NCBI GenBank assembly: GCA_017448985.1
Contig: JAFSKL010000013.1
Span: forward strand, 51,012-115,011
Reading direction: 5' to 3'
Source of the DNA: Paludibacteraceae bacterium
GTDB lineage: Bacteria > Bacteroidota > Bacteroidia > Bacteroidales > Paludibacteraceae
Length of the DNA stretch: 64,000 nucleotides
The translations under genes and the position numbers were made by a program. Of the stretch, positions 1-6,514 are shown piece after piece. Numbering within the stretch: the first letter of the stretch is position 1; the number at the start of each line of letters is the position of its first letter. Below the pieces are notes generated by a model, which was given only the letters and a program-made list of their open reading frames with translations, was not told the origin of the DNA and did no database searches.

Positions 1-290
1 TCCATTTTCCACTTTCCATTTTCCATTCCTTTATCATACATCAGCATATCCTTGGCCCATTGACTGATGAACTGTTGCGTTACACGCAAACTGTCCTCGC
101 TGCTCAAACCCAAAGTCAGCGAATCCAGCGTCGATTGATACAGGTAATGACCATTCACTTCCACCGCCGCTCCTGCCTGCTGTTTCTTCTCCATCAACGC
201 CGTACAACTACCCAACAAACAACATGCCAAAACAGCCAACATACCATACACTCTAACACGCGCCACACCACGACTCACACCACAAGCCAT
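1..290 (-). CDS. Parvulin-like (SurA/PpiC-type) lipoprotein, N-terminal part
   Basis: This minus-strand frame is open to the window edge, so only the N-terminal 96 residues are seen. It starts at ATG 290 (an inner Met at residue 17 is an alternative start) with a hydrophobic segment ending in the lipobox L-G-S-C, so a lipoprotein is expected. The following text, with V-N-G-H-Y-L-Y and an acidic-aromatic helix (QQFISQWAKDMLMY), resembles the N-terminal chaperone domain of Bacteroides SurA-like peptidyl-prolyl isomerases. That would place it in periplasmic folding of outer-membrane proteins. The catalytic domain lies outside the window. The last visible codons are made of a heptamer repeat (ENGKWKM). 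A promoter lies at 373-404. Confidence 0.6.
   Translation of the reverse strand, partial: MACGVSRGVARVRVYGMLAVLACCLLGSCTALMEKKQQAGAAVEVNGHYLYQSTLDSLTLGLSSEDSLRVTQQFISQWAKDMLMYDKGMENGKWKM
2..29. repeat. Heptamer repeat, 4 units (CCATTTT type)
   Basis: Units CCATTTT, CCACTTT, CCATTTT, CCATTCC; 28 bp. It lies in frame inside the partial lipoprotein gene. Confidence 0.85.
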
Positions 291-372
291 CCTGTACCCC
301 GTGCCCCGCGCTCTACAACGCACTATAATCTCTCTCTCGCTCATATATTTGCACATTTCTCCAATTTGGGCG

Positions 373-404
373 CAAAATTACAAAAAAAAAATGACATACG
401 CAAG
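373..404 (-). promoter_or_regulatory. Bacteroidetes promoter for the lipoprotein gene
   Basis: On the minus strand there is a -7 box TAATTTTG (373-380) and a -33 box CTTG (401-404), spaced 20 bp. Confidence 0.6.
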
Positions 405-471
405 ATTTTAATAATTTTTTTATTAAAATAATCGTTCTTCTTATTTTTCGCTCAAAAACATCAACTCTACA

Positions 472-496
472 GTATTATATACATAGTATATAATAC
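472..496. other. 25-bp perfect AT-rich palindrome
   Basis: GTATTATATAC, spacer ATA, then its exact inverse. It lies about 70 bp upstream of the lipoprotein promoter and downstream of ribD. The rest of the 291-629 gap holds the promoter and the 11-bp repeat; no gene is seen. It could be an operator or a hairpin ending ribD transcription. Confidence 0.6.
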
Positions 497-519
497 CAAC
501 GTGTTAACATGCAAAAAAT

Positions 520-574
520 AGTGCGTGATAAGTGCGTGATAAGTGTGTCGTTAGTGCGAGGTAAGTACGAGATA
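520..574. repeat. 11-bp tandem repeat, 5 units
   Basis: Units AGTGCGTGATA twice, then AGTGTGTCGTT, AGTGCGAGGTA and AGTACGAGATA; 55 bp, non-coding, just downstream of ribD. Confidence 0.85.
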
Positions 575-629
575 ATAGGGGTTGTTTGCTATGCGAGGAC
601 TAATTGTCTCGTGGTTTTTGACTAATTAT

Positions 630-1736
630 TTATGCGTTTTTCGAGAACAAAGTGTACATTCTGTGCCCGTCAACTACTTCAAACTCCTCCGGAAGCTGAA
701 TATCCGGTGCCTTCACTCCGTCACCTATCCGCAATTCCGGTGCTACTTCCACATGAATCTCATCCCATATACCCGTACTCAATATATGATTCAACAGCGT
801 CGTACCGCCTTCCACCAAGATGGAGTGAATATTCCGCTTTGCCAAGTCGCTTAACACAAATTCCCACTCCGTATTATCGCGATAAACAATCGTCTTCTCA
901 ATACCTCCTAATTGCCAAATTCCTTCGGTTTCATCGGAGAAAATTCGCGCATCGGCCGGTATCACATGATGCCTGTCCAGCGTCACACGAATCGGATTTC
1001 TTCCTTCCCAATGGGTGTTCATCAGTCGCGGGTTATCTAACAACACAGTCCTCGTTCCTACCATAATAGCCATATTCTCCGCCCGCATCTTATGCACTAA
1101 CTTCTTCGTCTCCTCCGTCGATATCGCTAACGCCCCATTCAAATGTAAATCTTCAATCTTAAATCTTAAATCTTCAATCCGACGGTTTCTATCCACGAAA
1201 CCGTCCTCCGTTTGTGCCCATTTCAATACCACATAAGGCCTCTTTTTTTCGTGCAGACATACAAACCGCTTGTTCAACTCGCGGCACTCTTGCTCCATCA
1301 CGCCTACTACCACTTCAATCCCCGCGTCCCGCAGCATCTGTACACCTTTCCCTGCCACCAACGGATTCGGATCTAACATCCCCACAACAACCCGGCCTAC
1401 TCCTTTCTCTATAATCATCTTCGCGCAAGGAGGCGTCTTCCCGTAATGACTGCAAGGCTCTAAATTCACAAACAGCGTGCAATCCTTATAATCCTTTGTA
1501 CATCGTACATCTGTTCTTCGTACATCGTTTTCGGTGCACAGAAAACAGTTCACTTCAGCATGAGGCCCACCGAATTGTTCATGCCAGCCTTCTGCTAAAA
1601 TCACCTCCCGTCCTTTTAGGGAAGGGTCGGGGTTAGGCCCTACCAAAACAGCCCCTACCATTGGATTAGGCGCCACAAAATACTCCCCGCGACGGGCAAT
1701 TTCAATACAATGTGCAATAAAATTTGCGTATTCCAT
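630..1736 (-). CDS. ribD: Bifunctional riboflavin biosynthesis deaminase/reductase RibD
   Basis: RibD carries out the second and third steps of riboflavin synthesis: deamination of the diaminopyrimidine, then reduction of the ribosyl group. The N-terminal cytidine-deaminase-like domain shows A-P-N-P-M-V-G, the zinc ligands H-A-E and P-C-S-H-Y-G-K-T-P-P-C. The reductase domain follows with MVGTRTVLLDNPRL. Start ATG 1736 fits the family. Three foreign-looking stretches are seen: PDPSLKGRE near residue 40 (GC-palindromic element), a TAC/ATC heptamer tract before the zinc motif, and R-I-E-D-L-R-F-K-I-E-D-L between the two domains. All are in frame, so the enzyme is probably functional with enlarged loops. 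Its 5' end abuts the divergent prmC promoter. Confidence 0.93.
   Translation of the reverse strand: MEYANFIAHCIEIARRGEYFVAPNPMVGAVLVGPNPDPSLKGREVILAEGWHEQFGGPHAEVNCFLCTENDVRRTDVRCTKDYKDCTLFVNLEPCSHYGKTPPCAKMIIEKGVGRVVVGMLDPNPLVAGKGVQMLRDAGIEVVVGVMEQECRELNKRFVCLHEKKRPYVVLKWAQTEDGFVDRNRRIEDLRFKIEDLHLNGALAISTEETKKLVHKMRAENMAIMVGTRTVLLDNPRLMNTHWEGRNPIRVTLDRHHVIPADARIFSDETEGIWQLGGIEKTIVYRDNTEWEFVLSDLAKRNIHSILVEGGTTLLNHILSTGIWDEIHVEVAPELRIGDGVKAPDIQLPEEFEVVDGHRMYTLFSKNA
1149..1176. repeat. Heptamer repeat, 4 units, mirror order
   Basis: Units ATCTTCA, ATCTTAA, ATCTTAA, ATCTTCA (order A-B-B-A). In frame in ribD, encoding a K-I-E-D-L/F-type insert between the two domains. Confidence 0.9.
1495..1530. 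repeat. Heptamer repeat, 5 units (one of 8 bp)
   Basis: Units TTTGTAC, ATCGTAC, ATCTGTTC, TTCGTAC, ATCGTTT, in frame in the ribD deaminase domain between the H-A-E and P-C-S-H motifs. Confidence 0.75.
1604..1640. repeat. GC-rich element encoding PDPSLKGRE inside ribD
   Basis: An extra in-frame stretch near the RibD N-terminus, rich in CCCTTCCC/AGGGAAGGG text. It resembles the other C/G-run elements in the MATE and ftsK genes rather than conserved RibD sequence. Confidence 0.5.
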
Positions 1737-1754
1737 TTTTTTTTACTACCTTTG
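1723..1754 (+). promoter_or_regulatory. Promoter for prmC
   Basis: -33 TTTG (1723-1726) and -7 TACCTTTG (1747-1754), spaced 20 bp. The -33 box lies inside the first codons of divergent ribD, so the two genes share their upstream DNA. Confidence 0.75.
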
Positions 1755-1777
1755 CAGCGAATTTTTAAAAAATGACC

Positions 1778-1812
1778 GATATCCAATCTCAAATATCCGA
1801 TATCCAATCTCA
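1778..1812. repeat. Heptamer repeat, 5 units
   Basis: Units GATATCC, AATCTCA, AATATCC, GATATCC, AATCTCA; a 21-bp direct repeat built from heptamers. It encodes the D-I-Q-S-Q repeat at the PrmC N-terminus. Confidence 0.85.
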
Positions 1813-2106
1813 ATTGGAGTCCGCCTATCCGCCCGATGAGGCCAAGGCACTCGCATGGTGGATTCTTGAGGAAACAACAGGGCTCAGCCGTTCACAACTC
1901 CTTAGCGGCTGCAAAATTACAAAAAATATTTCAAACCTGCAAGAAAAAAACGATGCAAATGGCGATTTGCAGGAAATTATAACTCGTTTATTGAATTTTG
2001 AGCCTGTTCAATACATTTTTGGTCATACTTTATGGTCCGGACTCGAACTGCTCGTCACTCCCGCTACACTCATTCCTCGTCCCGAAACCGCGGAGTTGGT
2101 GGAAAG

Positions 2107-2144
2107 GATAAATGAGAAAATGGTAAATGAGAAAATGATAAAAT
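2107..2144. repeat. Heptamer-type repeat (AAATGAG/AAATGGT)
   Basis: In-frame A/T-rich tract of period about 7 encoding N-E-K-M-V-N-E-K-M, just before the SAM-binding motif of prmC. Confidence 0.7.
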
Positions 2145-2325
2145 GTCTTGACATCGGTACCGGTTCCGGATGTATAGCAATCGCCCTCAAGAAACAGCAT
2201 CCCGAATGGTCGGTTACTGGCATCGATATCTCTCCCGAAGCCATCGAAGTGGCTCGCCAGAATGCCACCCGCAATAATGTAGAAGTAAACTTCCAAGTAG
2301 CAGATATTTTCGATTGTAACGAAGA

Positions 2326-2351
2326 AATTTTCAATTTTCAATTTTCAATTT
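2326..2351. repeat. AATTTTC heptamer tract at the prmC frame break
   Basis: Three perfect AATTTTC units (2326-2346) plus a partial fourth. Frame 1 ends in TAA at 2351-2353, and the catalytic half continues in the -1 frame. Confidence 0.95.
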
Positions 2352-2495
2352 AATAGTTAGCAATCCTCCCTATGTCCGTGAAAGCGAAAAATTATCGATG
2401 AAATCGAATGTTTTGGACCAAGAACCGGCCTCCGCACTTTTTGTTCCGGACTCCGATCCCTTACGCTTCTATCGGCGCATCGCTGAACTCTTCGC

Positions 2496-2523
2496 CCAAC
2501 GGCCAATGACGAACGACCAACGA
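2496..2523. repeat. Heptamer repeat, 4 units (CCAACGA type)
   Basis: Units CCAACGG, CCAATGA, CGAACGA, CCAACGA. In frame in the C-terminal half of prmC, encoding R-P-M-T-N-D-Q-R. Confidence 0.9.
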
Positions 2524-2675
2524 CTAGATCTCTTCTTCGAGATAAACGAAAATTTGTCCGTTGAAACCGAGCATTTATTGCATTCTCTCGGCTATTCTGA
2601 CATCCAAACATTCACCGACATCTATTCCAAGCCAAGATTCATTCATGCGATTTTCTGAAAAAAGTGTCAAAAAAA

Positions 2676-2707
2676 TTTGCATATATGCAAAAAAAATCGT
2701 AACTTTG
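2676..2707 (+). promoter_or_regulatory. rfbC promoter with 16-bp palindrome
   Basis: -33 TTTG (2676-2679) and -7 TAACTTTG (2700-2707), spaced 20 bp. The -33 box opens the perfect palindrome TTTGCATATATGCAAA (2676-2691), which recurs at the same place in the promoter at 23813. Confidence 0.8.
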
Positions 2708-2722
2708 CACGCTTTTTTGAAA

Positions 2723-3277
2723 ATGAACATGAATATTATCACAACACCGATTGAAGGACTATTGGTCATTGAGCCGCAGGTTTTCCAGGACGCGCGTGGC
2801 TATTTCGTGGAAACATACAATGAGAAACGCTATCGTGATGCCGGCATCAATACTGTCTTTGTGCAAGACAATCAGTCTTGTTCCGGTTACGGCGTAGTGC
2901 GTGGACTGCATTTCCAGCGTCCGCCGTATTCCCAGGCCAAACTCGTTTGCTGTACCGTCGGACGAGTATTGGATGTAGCTGTAGACCTGCGTAAGAATAG
3001 CCCTACTTTCGGACAATGGTTTAGCGTCGAACTGACCGAAGAGAACAAACGCCAGTTCTATATTCCCAAAGGCTTTGCACACGGTTTTTCCGTGCTTAGC
3101 GATCAGGCTATCTTTACCTATAAATGTGACGAACTCTACCATCCTGAAGCCGATGGGGGAATCCTGCTCAACGATCCTTCACTCGCCATCGACTGGCAAA
3201 TACCCGAAGAGCTCCGTATCATCAGTGACAAAGATAAGAAACATCCTTTACTGAAAGATTTGGACAATCCGTTTTAA
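2723..3277 (+). CDS. rfbC: dTDP-4-dehydrorhamnose 3,5-epimerase
   Basis: RfbC (RmlC) epimerises dTDP-4-keto-6-deoxyglucose at C3 and C5 on the route to dTDP-L-rhamnose. The 184-residue length fits the cupin family. Motifs seen are F-x-D-A-R-G-Y-F, Q-D-N-Q-S, V-R-G-L-H-F-Q (catalytic His) and P-x-G-F-A-H-G-F. ATG 2723 lies 15 bp after the -7 box; ATG 2729 is an alternative. Longer upstream frames would run through the promoter and prmC. The stop is 1 bp before rfbD, so the two are co-transcribed. Confidence 0.95.
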   Translation: MNMNIITTPIEGLLVIEPQVFQDARGYFVETYNEKRYRDAGINTVFVQDNQSCSGYGVVRGLHFQRPPYSQAKLVCCTVGRVLDVAVDLRKNSPTFGQWFSVELTEENKRQFYIPKGFAHGFSVLSDQAIFTYKCDELYHPEADGGILLNDPSLAIDWQIPEELRIISDKDKKHPLLKDLDNPF

Positions 3278-3278
3278 C

Positions 3279-4130
3279 ATGAATATACTGATTACAGGCA
3301 GCAACGGACAGCTGGGAAATGAAATGCGTGTACTCTCTGCGCAGCATCCCCGGCACAACTACTTCTTTACCGATGTGGCGGAACTTGATATTACCAACCG
3401 GCAAGCCGTTTCGGCGTTCGTGTCCTCCTACGCCATCGATCTTATCGTCAATTGTGCCGCCTATACCAATGTGGACAAAGCCGAGGAAGACGAAGTAACT
3501 GCCCATAAAATCAACGCCGAAGCACTCTCAGTTCTTGGCAGTCAAGGTGTACGCGTCATACATATTTCTACCGATTATGTCTTTTCAGGCAAAGCCTGTG
3601 TCCCTTATCGCGAGACCGATTCTGCCGCACCTAATACCGTCTATGGTCGTACTAAGTACGAGGGAGAAAAACTGCTTCTTGCCGCTTGTCCCGAAGCCGT
3701 TATCCTCCGCACAGCTTGGCTGTACTCCTCTTTCGGTAATAACTTTGTTAAGACCATGATCCGTCTCGGCCATGAACGGGAATCGCTGGGGGTGGTCTTT
3801 GACCAAATAGGCACTCCTACCTATGCTGCAGATCTCGCGCAAGCCATCTTTACGGTCATCGAATCGCCTGTTTGGCACCCGGGTATATATCATTTTACCA
3901 ACGAAGGCGTCATCTCGTGGTACGATTTCACCAAGGCTATTCATGCACTTATTGGTATCAACAATTGCCATGTTTCCCCGATTTCATCGGAAGAATATCA
4001 ATACCGTACACCTCGTCCGCACTATAGTGTACTCGATAAATCGAAGTTCAAAAAGACCTTCAATGTCGAAATTCCCTATTGGCTCGACGGACTCAAACGC
4101 TGCATAGAAAAACTAAATACTGAATTCTGA
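3279..4130 (+). CDS. rfbD: dTDP-4-dehydrorhamnose reductase
   Basis: RfbD (RmlD) makes dTDP-L-rhamnose by NADPH-dependent reduction. This short-chain dehydrogenase shows the Rossmann motif G-S-N-G-Q-L-G-N-E at the N-terminus and the catalytic pair S-T-D-Y-V-F and Y-G-R-T-K. At 283 residues it has normal length. It follows rfbC by 1 bp. Its last codons and stop lie inside an AATACTG heptamer tract, so the C-terminal N-T-E-F is repeat-derived. rfbA and rfbB are not in this window. Confidence 0.95.
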   Translation: MNILITGSNGQLGNEMRVLSAQHPRHNYFFTDVAELDITNRQAVSAFVSSYAIDLIVNCAAYTNVDKAEEDEVTAHKINAEALSVLGSQGVRVIHISTDYVFSGKACVPYRETDSAAPNTVYGRTKYEGEKLLLAACPEAVILRTAWLYSSFGNNFVKTMIRLGHERESLGVVFDQIGTPTYAADLAQAIFTVIESPVWHPGIYHFTNEGVISWYDFTKAIHALIGINNCHVSPISSEEYQYRTPRPHYSVLDKSKFKKTFNVEIPYWLDGLKRCIEKLNTEF

Positions 4131-4147
4131 ATACTGAATACTGAATG
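4116..4147. repeat. Heptamer repeat spanning a stop and a start codon
   Basis: Units AATACTG, AATTCTG, AATACTG, AATACTG, AATG. It supplies the end and stop of rfbD and the ATG (4145) of the next gene. Confidence 0.95.
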
Positions 4148-4855
4148 AAAGAGATACTGGATTTTTTGACGGAATTATCGCTCAGCAACAACCGCGAATG
4201 GTTTGCCGAGCACAAAGAGTGGTACCAAAAGTGCTACGCCCGTTTCGTGGACTTCTCGGCGGAGTACATCCGTCGTCTCTCTCAATTTGATCCCTCTCTG
4301 TCCGTTCTTCAGCCCACAGATTGTATATGGCGTATCTATCGCGATGTGCGTTTCTCGCATGACAAACGGCCTTACAAAGAGTGGTTCGGCTGCTTCCCGG
4401 CTACCGGCGTGCCGGGACAAATCAAGACCTTCGGCAAGAAATCGATGCGTGGTGGCTACTATGTCCATATCCAACCGGGGCAATGTATGTTCGCCGGCGG
4501 AATCTGGGATCCGGGCAAAGAACTTCTCGACGCCCTCCGCAAAGAGATAGAAGCCAACTACGAAGAAGTGGAATCGATAATGGCTTCGCCTCAGTGGCGT
4601 AAGTATTTCACGGACGACTTTGACCCTTATTGGGGTATGCTTAAGAAAGTACCTGCCGGCTTTGACCCGGACTTCAAGCATCCCGACTGGCTCAAACACA
4701 AAACATACACTTTTAGCACACCGCTAACTGACGAACAGGTTTGTTTGCCCGATTTCATCGATAGAATTACCGACATCGCCTCCGCGGCCAAACCGATGAA
4801 TGACTTCCTCAACTATACCTTTGAAGAATACGGAGAATTCCCGAGTAGATGTTAA
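4145..4855 (+). CDS. DUF2461 family protein
   Basis: A 236-residue protein matching the DUF2461 (TIGR02453-like) family as I know it: N-terminal L-S-x-N-N-R-E-W-F near residue 14, then R-I-Y-R-D-V-R-F-S-H-D-K-R-P-Y-K and a glycine-rich G-G-Y-Y-V-H-I-Q-P-G. No biochemical function is established to my knowledge. No signal peptide is seen, so it is cytoplasmic. Its start codon is the end of a heptamer tract 14 bp downstream of the rfbD stop, so it is probably co-transcribed with rfbCD. Confidence 0.85.
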   Translation: MKEILDFLTELSLSNNREWFAEHKEWYQKCYARFVDFSAEYIRRLSQFDPSLSVLQPTDCIWRIYRDVRFSHDKRPYKEWFGCFPATGVPGQIKTFGKKSMRGGYYVHIQPGQCMFAGGIWDPGKELLDALRKEIEANYEEVESIMASPQWRKYFTDDFDPYWGMLKKVPAGFDPDFKHPDWLKHKTYTFSTPLTDEQVCLPDFIDRITDIASAAKPMNDFLNYTFEEYGEFPSRC

Positions 4856-4863
4856 ATCGTACT

Positions 4864-4891
4864 TGGTAAATGACCAAATGGTAAATGACTC
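4864..4891. repeat. Heptamer-type repeat (TGGTAAA/TGACCAA)
   Basis: Units of period 7-8 between the DUF2461 gene and the tRNA. The same word family recurs at 48752, 59534 and 60667. Confidence 0.8.
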
Positions 4892-4963
4892 GACTTGCTA
4901 GTTCAATGGATAGAACGGGGCTCTCCTAAAGCTCAAATCCGGGTTCGATTCCCGGGCGAGTCA
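4892..4963 (+). tRNA. tRNA-Arg(CCU)
   Basis: A 72-nt cloverleaf: acceptor GACTTGC/GCGAGTC (one T-G pair), D stem GTTC/GAAC, anticodon stem GGGCT/AGCTC with loop CTCCTAA (anticodon CCT, reading AGG), and T arm CCGGG-TTCGATT-CCCGG. The discriminator is A, and CCA is not encoded. Confidence 0.93.
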
Positions 4964-4987
4964 CAACATAACAAACAAGTAAACGCC

Positions 4988-6499
4988 ATGAAAAGAAAAT
5001 GGTTCTTTCTATTTGCAATCTGCGCTTCAAGCGTAACATTGCAGGCGCATAATGACACCATTATTCGCCAATTTATCGACACGGTTACTTCGGTGACTCT
5101 TGTGCCGGACAGTACGCTCAAACAGCGTGAAGAGATGGTTCCGGCTGATTCAACCGATCGTAGAGGACATTACATCCAGGCCCATGTCGGCATCGGCTAT
5201 GGGACATTGGGCTACCACCTCGCAACGCCCGTGAGTCATGTCTATGGTTCCGTCAGTGCTATCTTCCAGGCCCAGTACGCTTACTATTTCCATCAGAACT
5301 GGGGTGTCGGAGCAGGCTTGTGGTTTACCGAATACATGTCCTACACGCATCTCGGTGGCCAATTCAAATGGTACGACCAAATGGACACCGACACGGAACA
5401 GCACTATGACCATATTGCCGATGTGCGCCGTTGGGTAGAGCACGAGACGCTGCACAACATCGGAATTCCTATCTCCGTTCAATGCCGTTATATCTGGGAG
5501 AGCCTGTCTGGCGGCAAGAACCTCGGTATCTTCGGTGCCTTGGGTGTCGCACCTTCCTTTACCGTCCTGCATAAATACCGTGTGACTGAGGGAACAATTG
5601 CCCATTCGGGCTATTATCCCGCTTGGGACCTGACGCTCGAAGACCTCCATGAGTTCAAAGTGAAGAACTATGAGAACGATCCCCGTTCGCGCGGAGAAGT
5701 GAATGTCAAACCGCAAGTGGACTTATTCGCAGATCTGGGATTGCTCGTCGAACTGACCCGGCAAATCGACATCTTCGTGGGTGGCTACGCGAATGTGTCG
5801 CTCAATTCGGCCAATAACTTCCCGACTGTAGACAAACACGGTATCGGCTGGCAGGATGAGGTCTTCACTTTCATGGAACCGTATGTGGGCCTCTACAATA
5901 CTTCCGCCGCCAGCGCTTCACATCCTTGGGAAGCCGGCGTCAAAGTGGGACTCCACTGGCACTATGTGGATCATCCTACGCCGCAGATGGTGGACTACTA
6001 CGACTACTTCACGCGTCCGGATACTACCATACAATATATCGCGCGTCAGGATACCTCCATCGTGGAGCAGCCTGATGAAGAATATGCTTCCGAAGAAGGT
6101 ACCGGTCCTGCTCGCCAGACACGTATGCAAATGTTTGCACAGGAGATAGAACCGTTCAGCAAGATCTACTTCCCGTTCGACAGTTACAAGCTGACAAACA
6201 AAGCAAAACGCCGCATCAATCAGGTTTACTCGGTTATCAGCAAAGAGTCTGACATCCATATCGCCGTTTGTGGTCACGCTTCCACGGAAGGTCAGGATCC
6301 GTATAACGATAATCTCTCGCGTCAACGTGCAAACGCTGTGGCGCAATACCTTATCAAAAAAGGCATTGACAAAGACCGCATAACGATCAGGTTCTTTGGC
6401 TCGCGTGTTCCGAATGAAGACACCGAATATGAAGAAATGCGTCGTGACCGCCGCGTTGAAGTCATCATCATCGATGAAAACGAACAAACCGAAAAATAA
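4988..6499 (+). CDS. Outer-membrane barrel with C-terminal OmpA peptidoglycan-binding domain (locus A)
   Basis: A 503-residue protein with a signal peptide (M-K-R-K-W-F-F, cleavage near L-Q-A). The central barrel-like region (about 55-330) is rich in alternating aromatics. The C-terminal OmpA domain (about 390-500) shows I-Y-F-P-F-D-S, G-H-A-S-T-E-G and R-R-V-E-V. Start ATG 4988 gives a clean signal peptide; the longer frame would run into the tRNA. The barrel carries the landmarks Y-Y-F-H-x-N-W-G-V and H-S-G-Y-Y-P-A-W-D-L-T-L shared with the proteins at 36432 and 42941. It is followed 15 bp later by a giant secreted protein, so I infer a barrel/cargo pair. The OmpA domain should anchor the barrel to peptidoglycan. 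Confidence 0.85.
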   Translation: MKRKWFFLFAICASSVTLQAHNDTIIRQFIDTVTSVTLVPDSTLKQREEMVPADSTDRRGHYIQAHVGIGYGTLGYHLATPVSHVYGSVSAIFQAQYAYYFHQNWGVGAGLWFTEYMSYTHLGGQFKWYDQMDTDTEQHYDHIADVRRWVEHETLHNIGIPISVQCRYIWESLSGGKNLGIFGALGVAPSFTVLHKYRVTEGTIAHSGYYPAWDLTLEDLHEFKVKNYENDPRSRGEVNVKPQVDLFADLGLLVELTRQIDIFVGGYANVSLNSANNFPTVDKHGIGWQDEVFTFMEPYVGLYNTSAASASHPWEAGVKVGLHWHYVDHPTPQMVDYYDYFTRPDTTIQYIARQDTSIVEQPDEEYASEEGTGPARQTRMQMFAQEIEPFSKIYFPFDSYKLTNKAKRRINQVYSVISKESDIHIAVCGHASTEGQDPYNDNLSRQRANAVAQYLIKKGIDKDRITIRFFGSRVPNEDTEYEEMRRDRRVEVIIIDENEQTEK

Positions 6500-6501
6500 T
6501 G

Positions 6502-6507
6502 AGGAGG
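6502..6507 (+). promoter_or_regulatory. Strong Shine-Dalgarno AGGAGG
   Basis: A perfect AGGAGG ends 7 nt before ATG 6515. Few genes in this window have one, so it fixes the start of the giant protein and suggests efficient translation coupled to the upstream barrel gene. Confidence 0.8.
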
Positions 6508-6514
6508 AACTGAT

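Larger units (their letters stand above)
1772..2658 (+). pseudogene. prmC: prmC, release-factor glutamine methyltransferase, frame broken at a heptamer tract
   Basis: PrmC methylates the GGQ glutamine of peptide release factors. Frame 1 (1772-2353) carries the N-terminal helical domain, the P-R-P-E-T motif and the SAM-binding loop L-D-I-G-T-G-S-G. It then stops in a tract of AATTTTC heptamers. The catalytic S-N-P-P-Y-V motif and the rest (to F-I-H-A-I-F, stop 2656-2658) continue in the -1 frame. One extra 7-bp unit, loss of two units, or a -1 ribosomal shift would restore one protein. The gene carries three further heptamer tracts that keep frame (start region, mid, C-terminal R-P-M-T-N-D-Q). 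PrmC is normally well conserved, so a live phase-variable or recoded gene is as likely as a dead one. A sequencing or assembly error is also possible. Confidence 0.8.

Noticed and set aside
4895-4987. N-terminal extension of the OmpA-barrel gene into the tRNA
   Set aside because: It would translate the tRNA-Arg gene; ATG 4988 gives a proper signal peptide.
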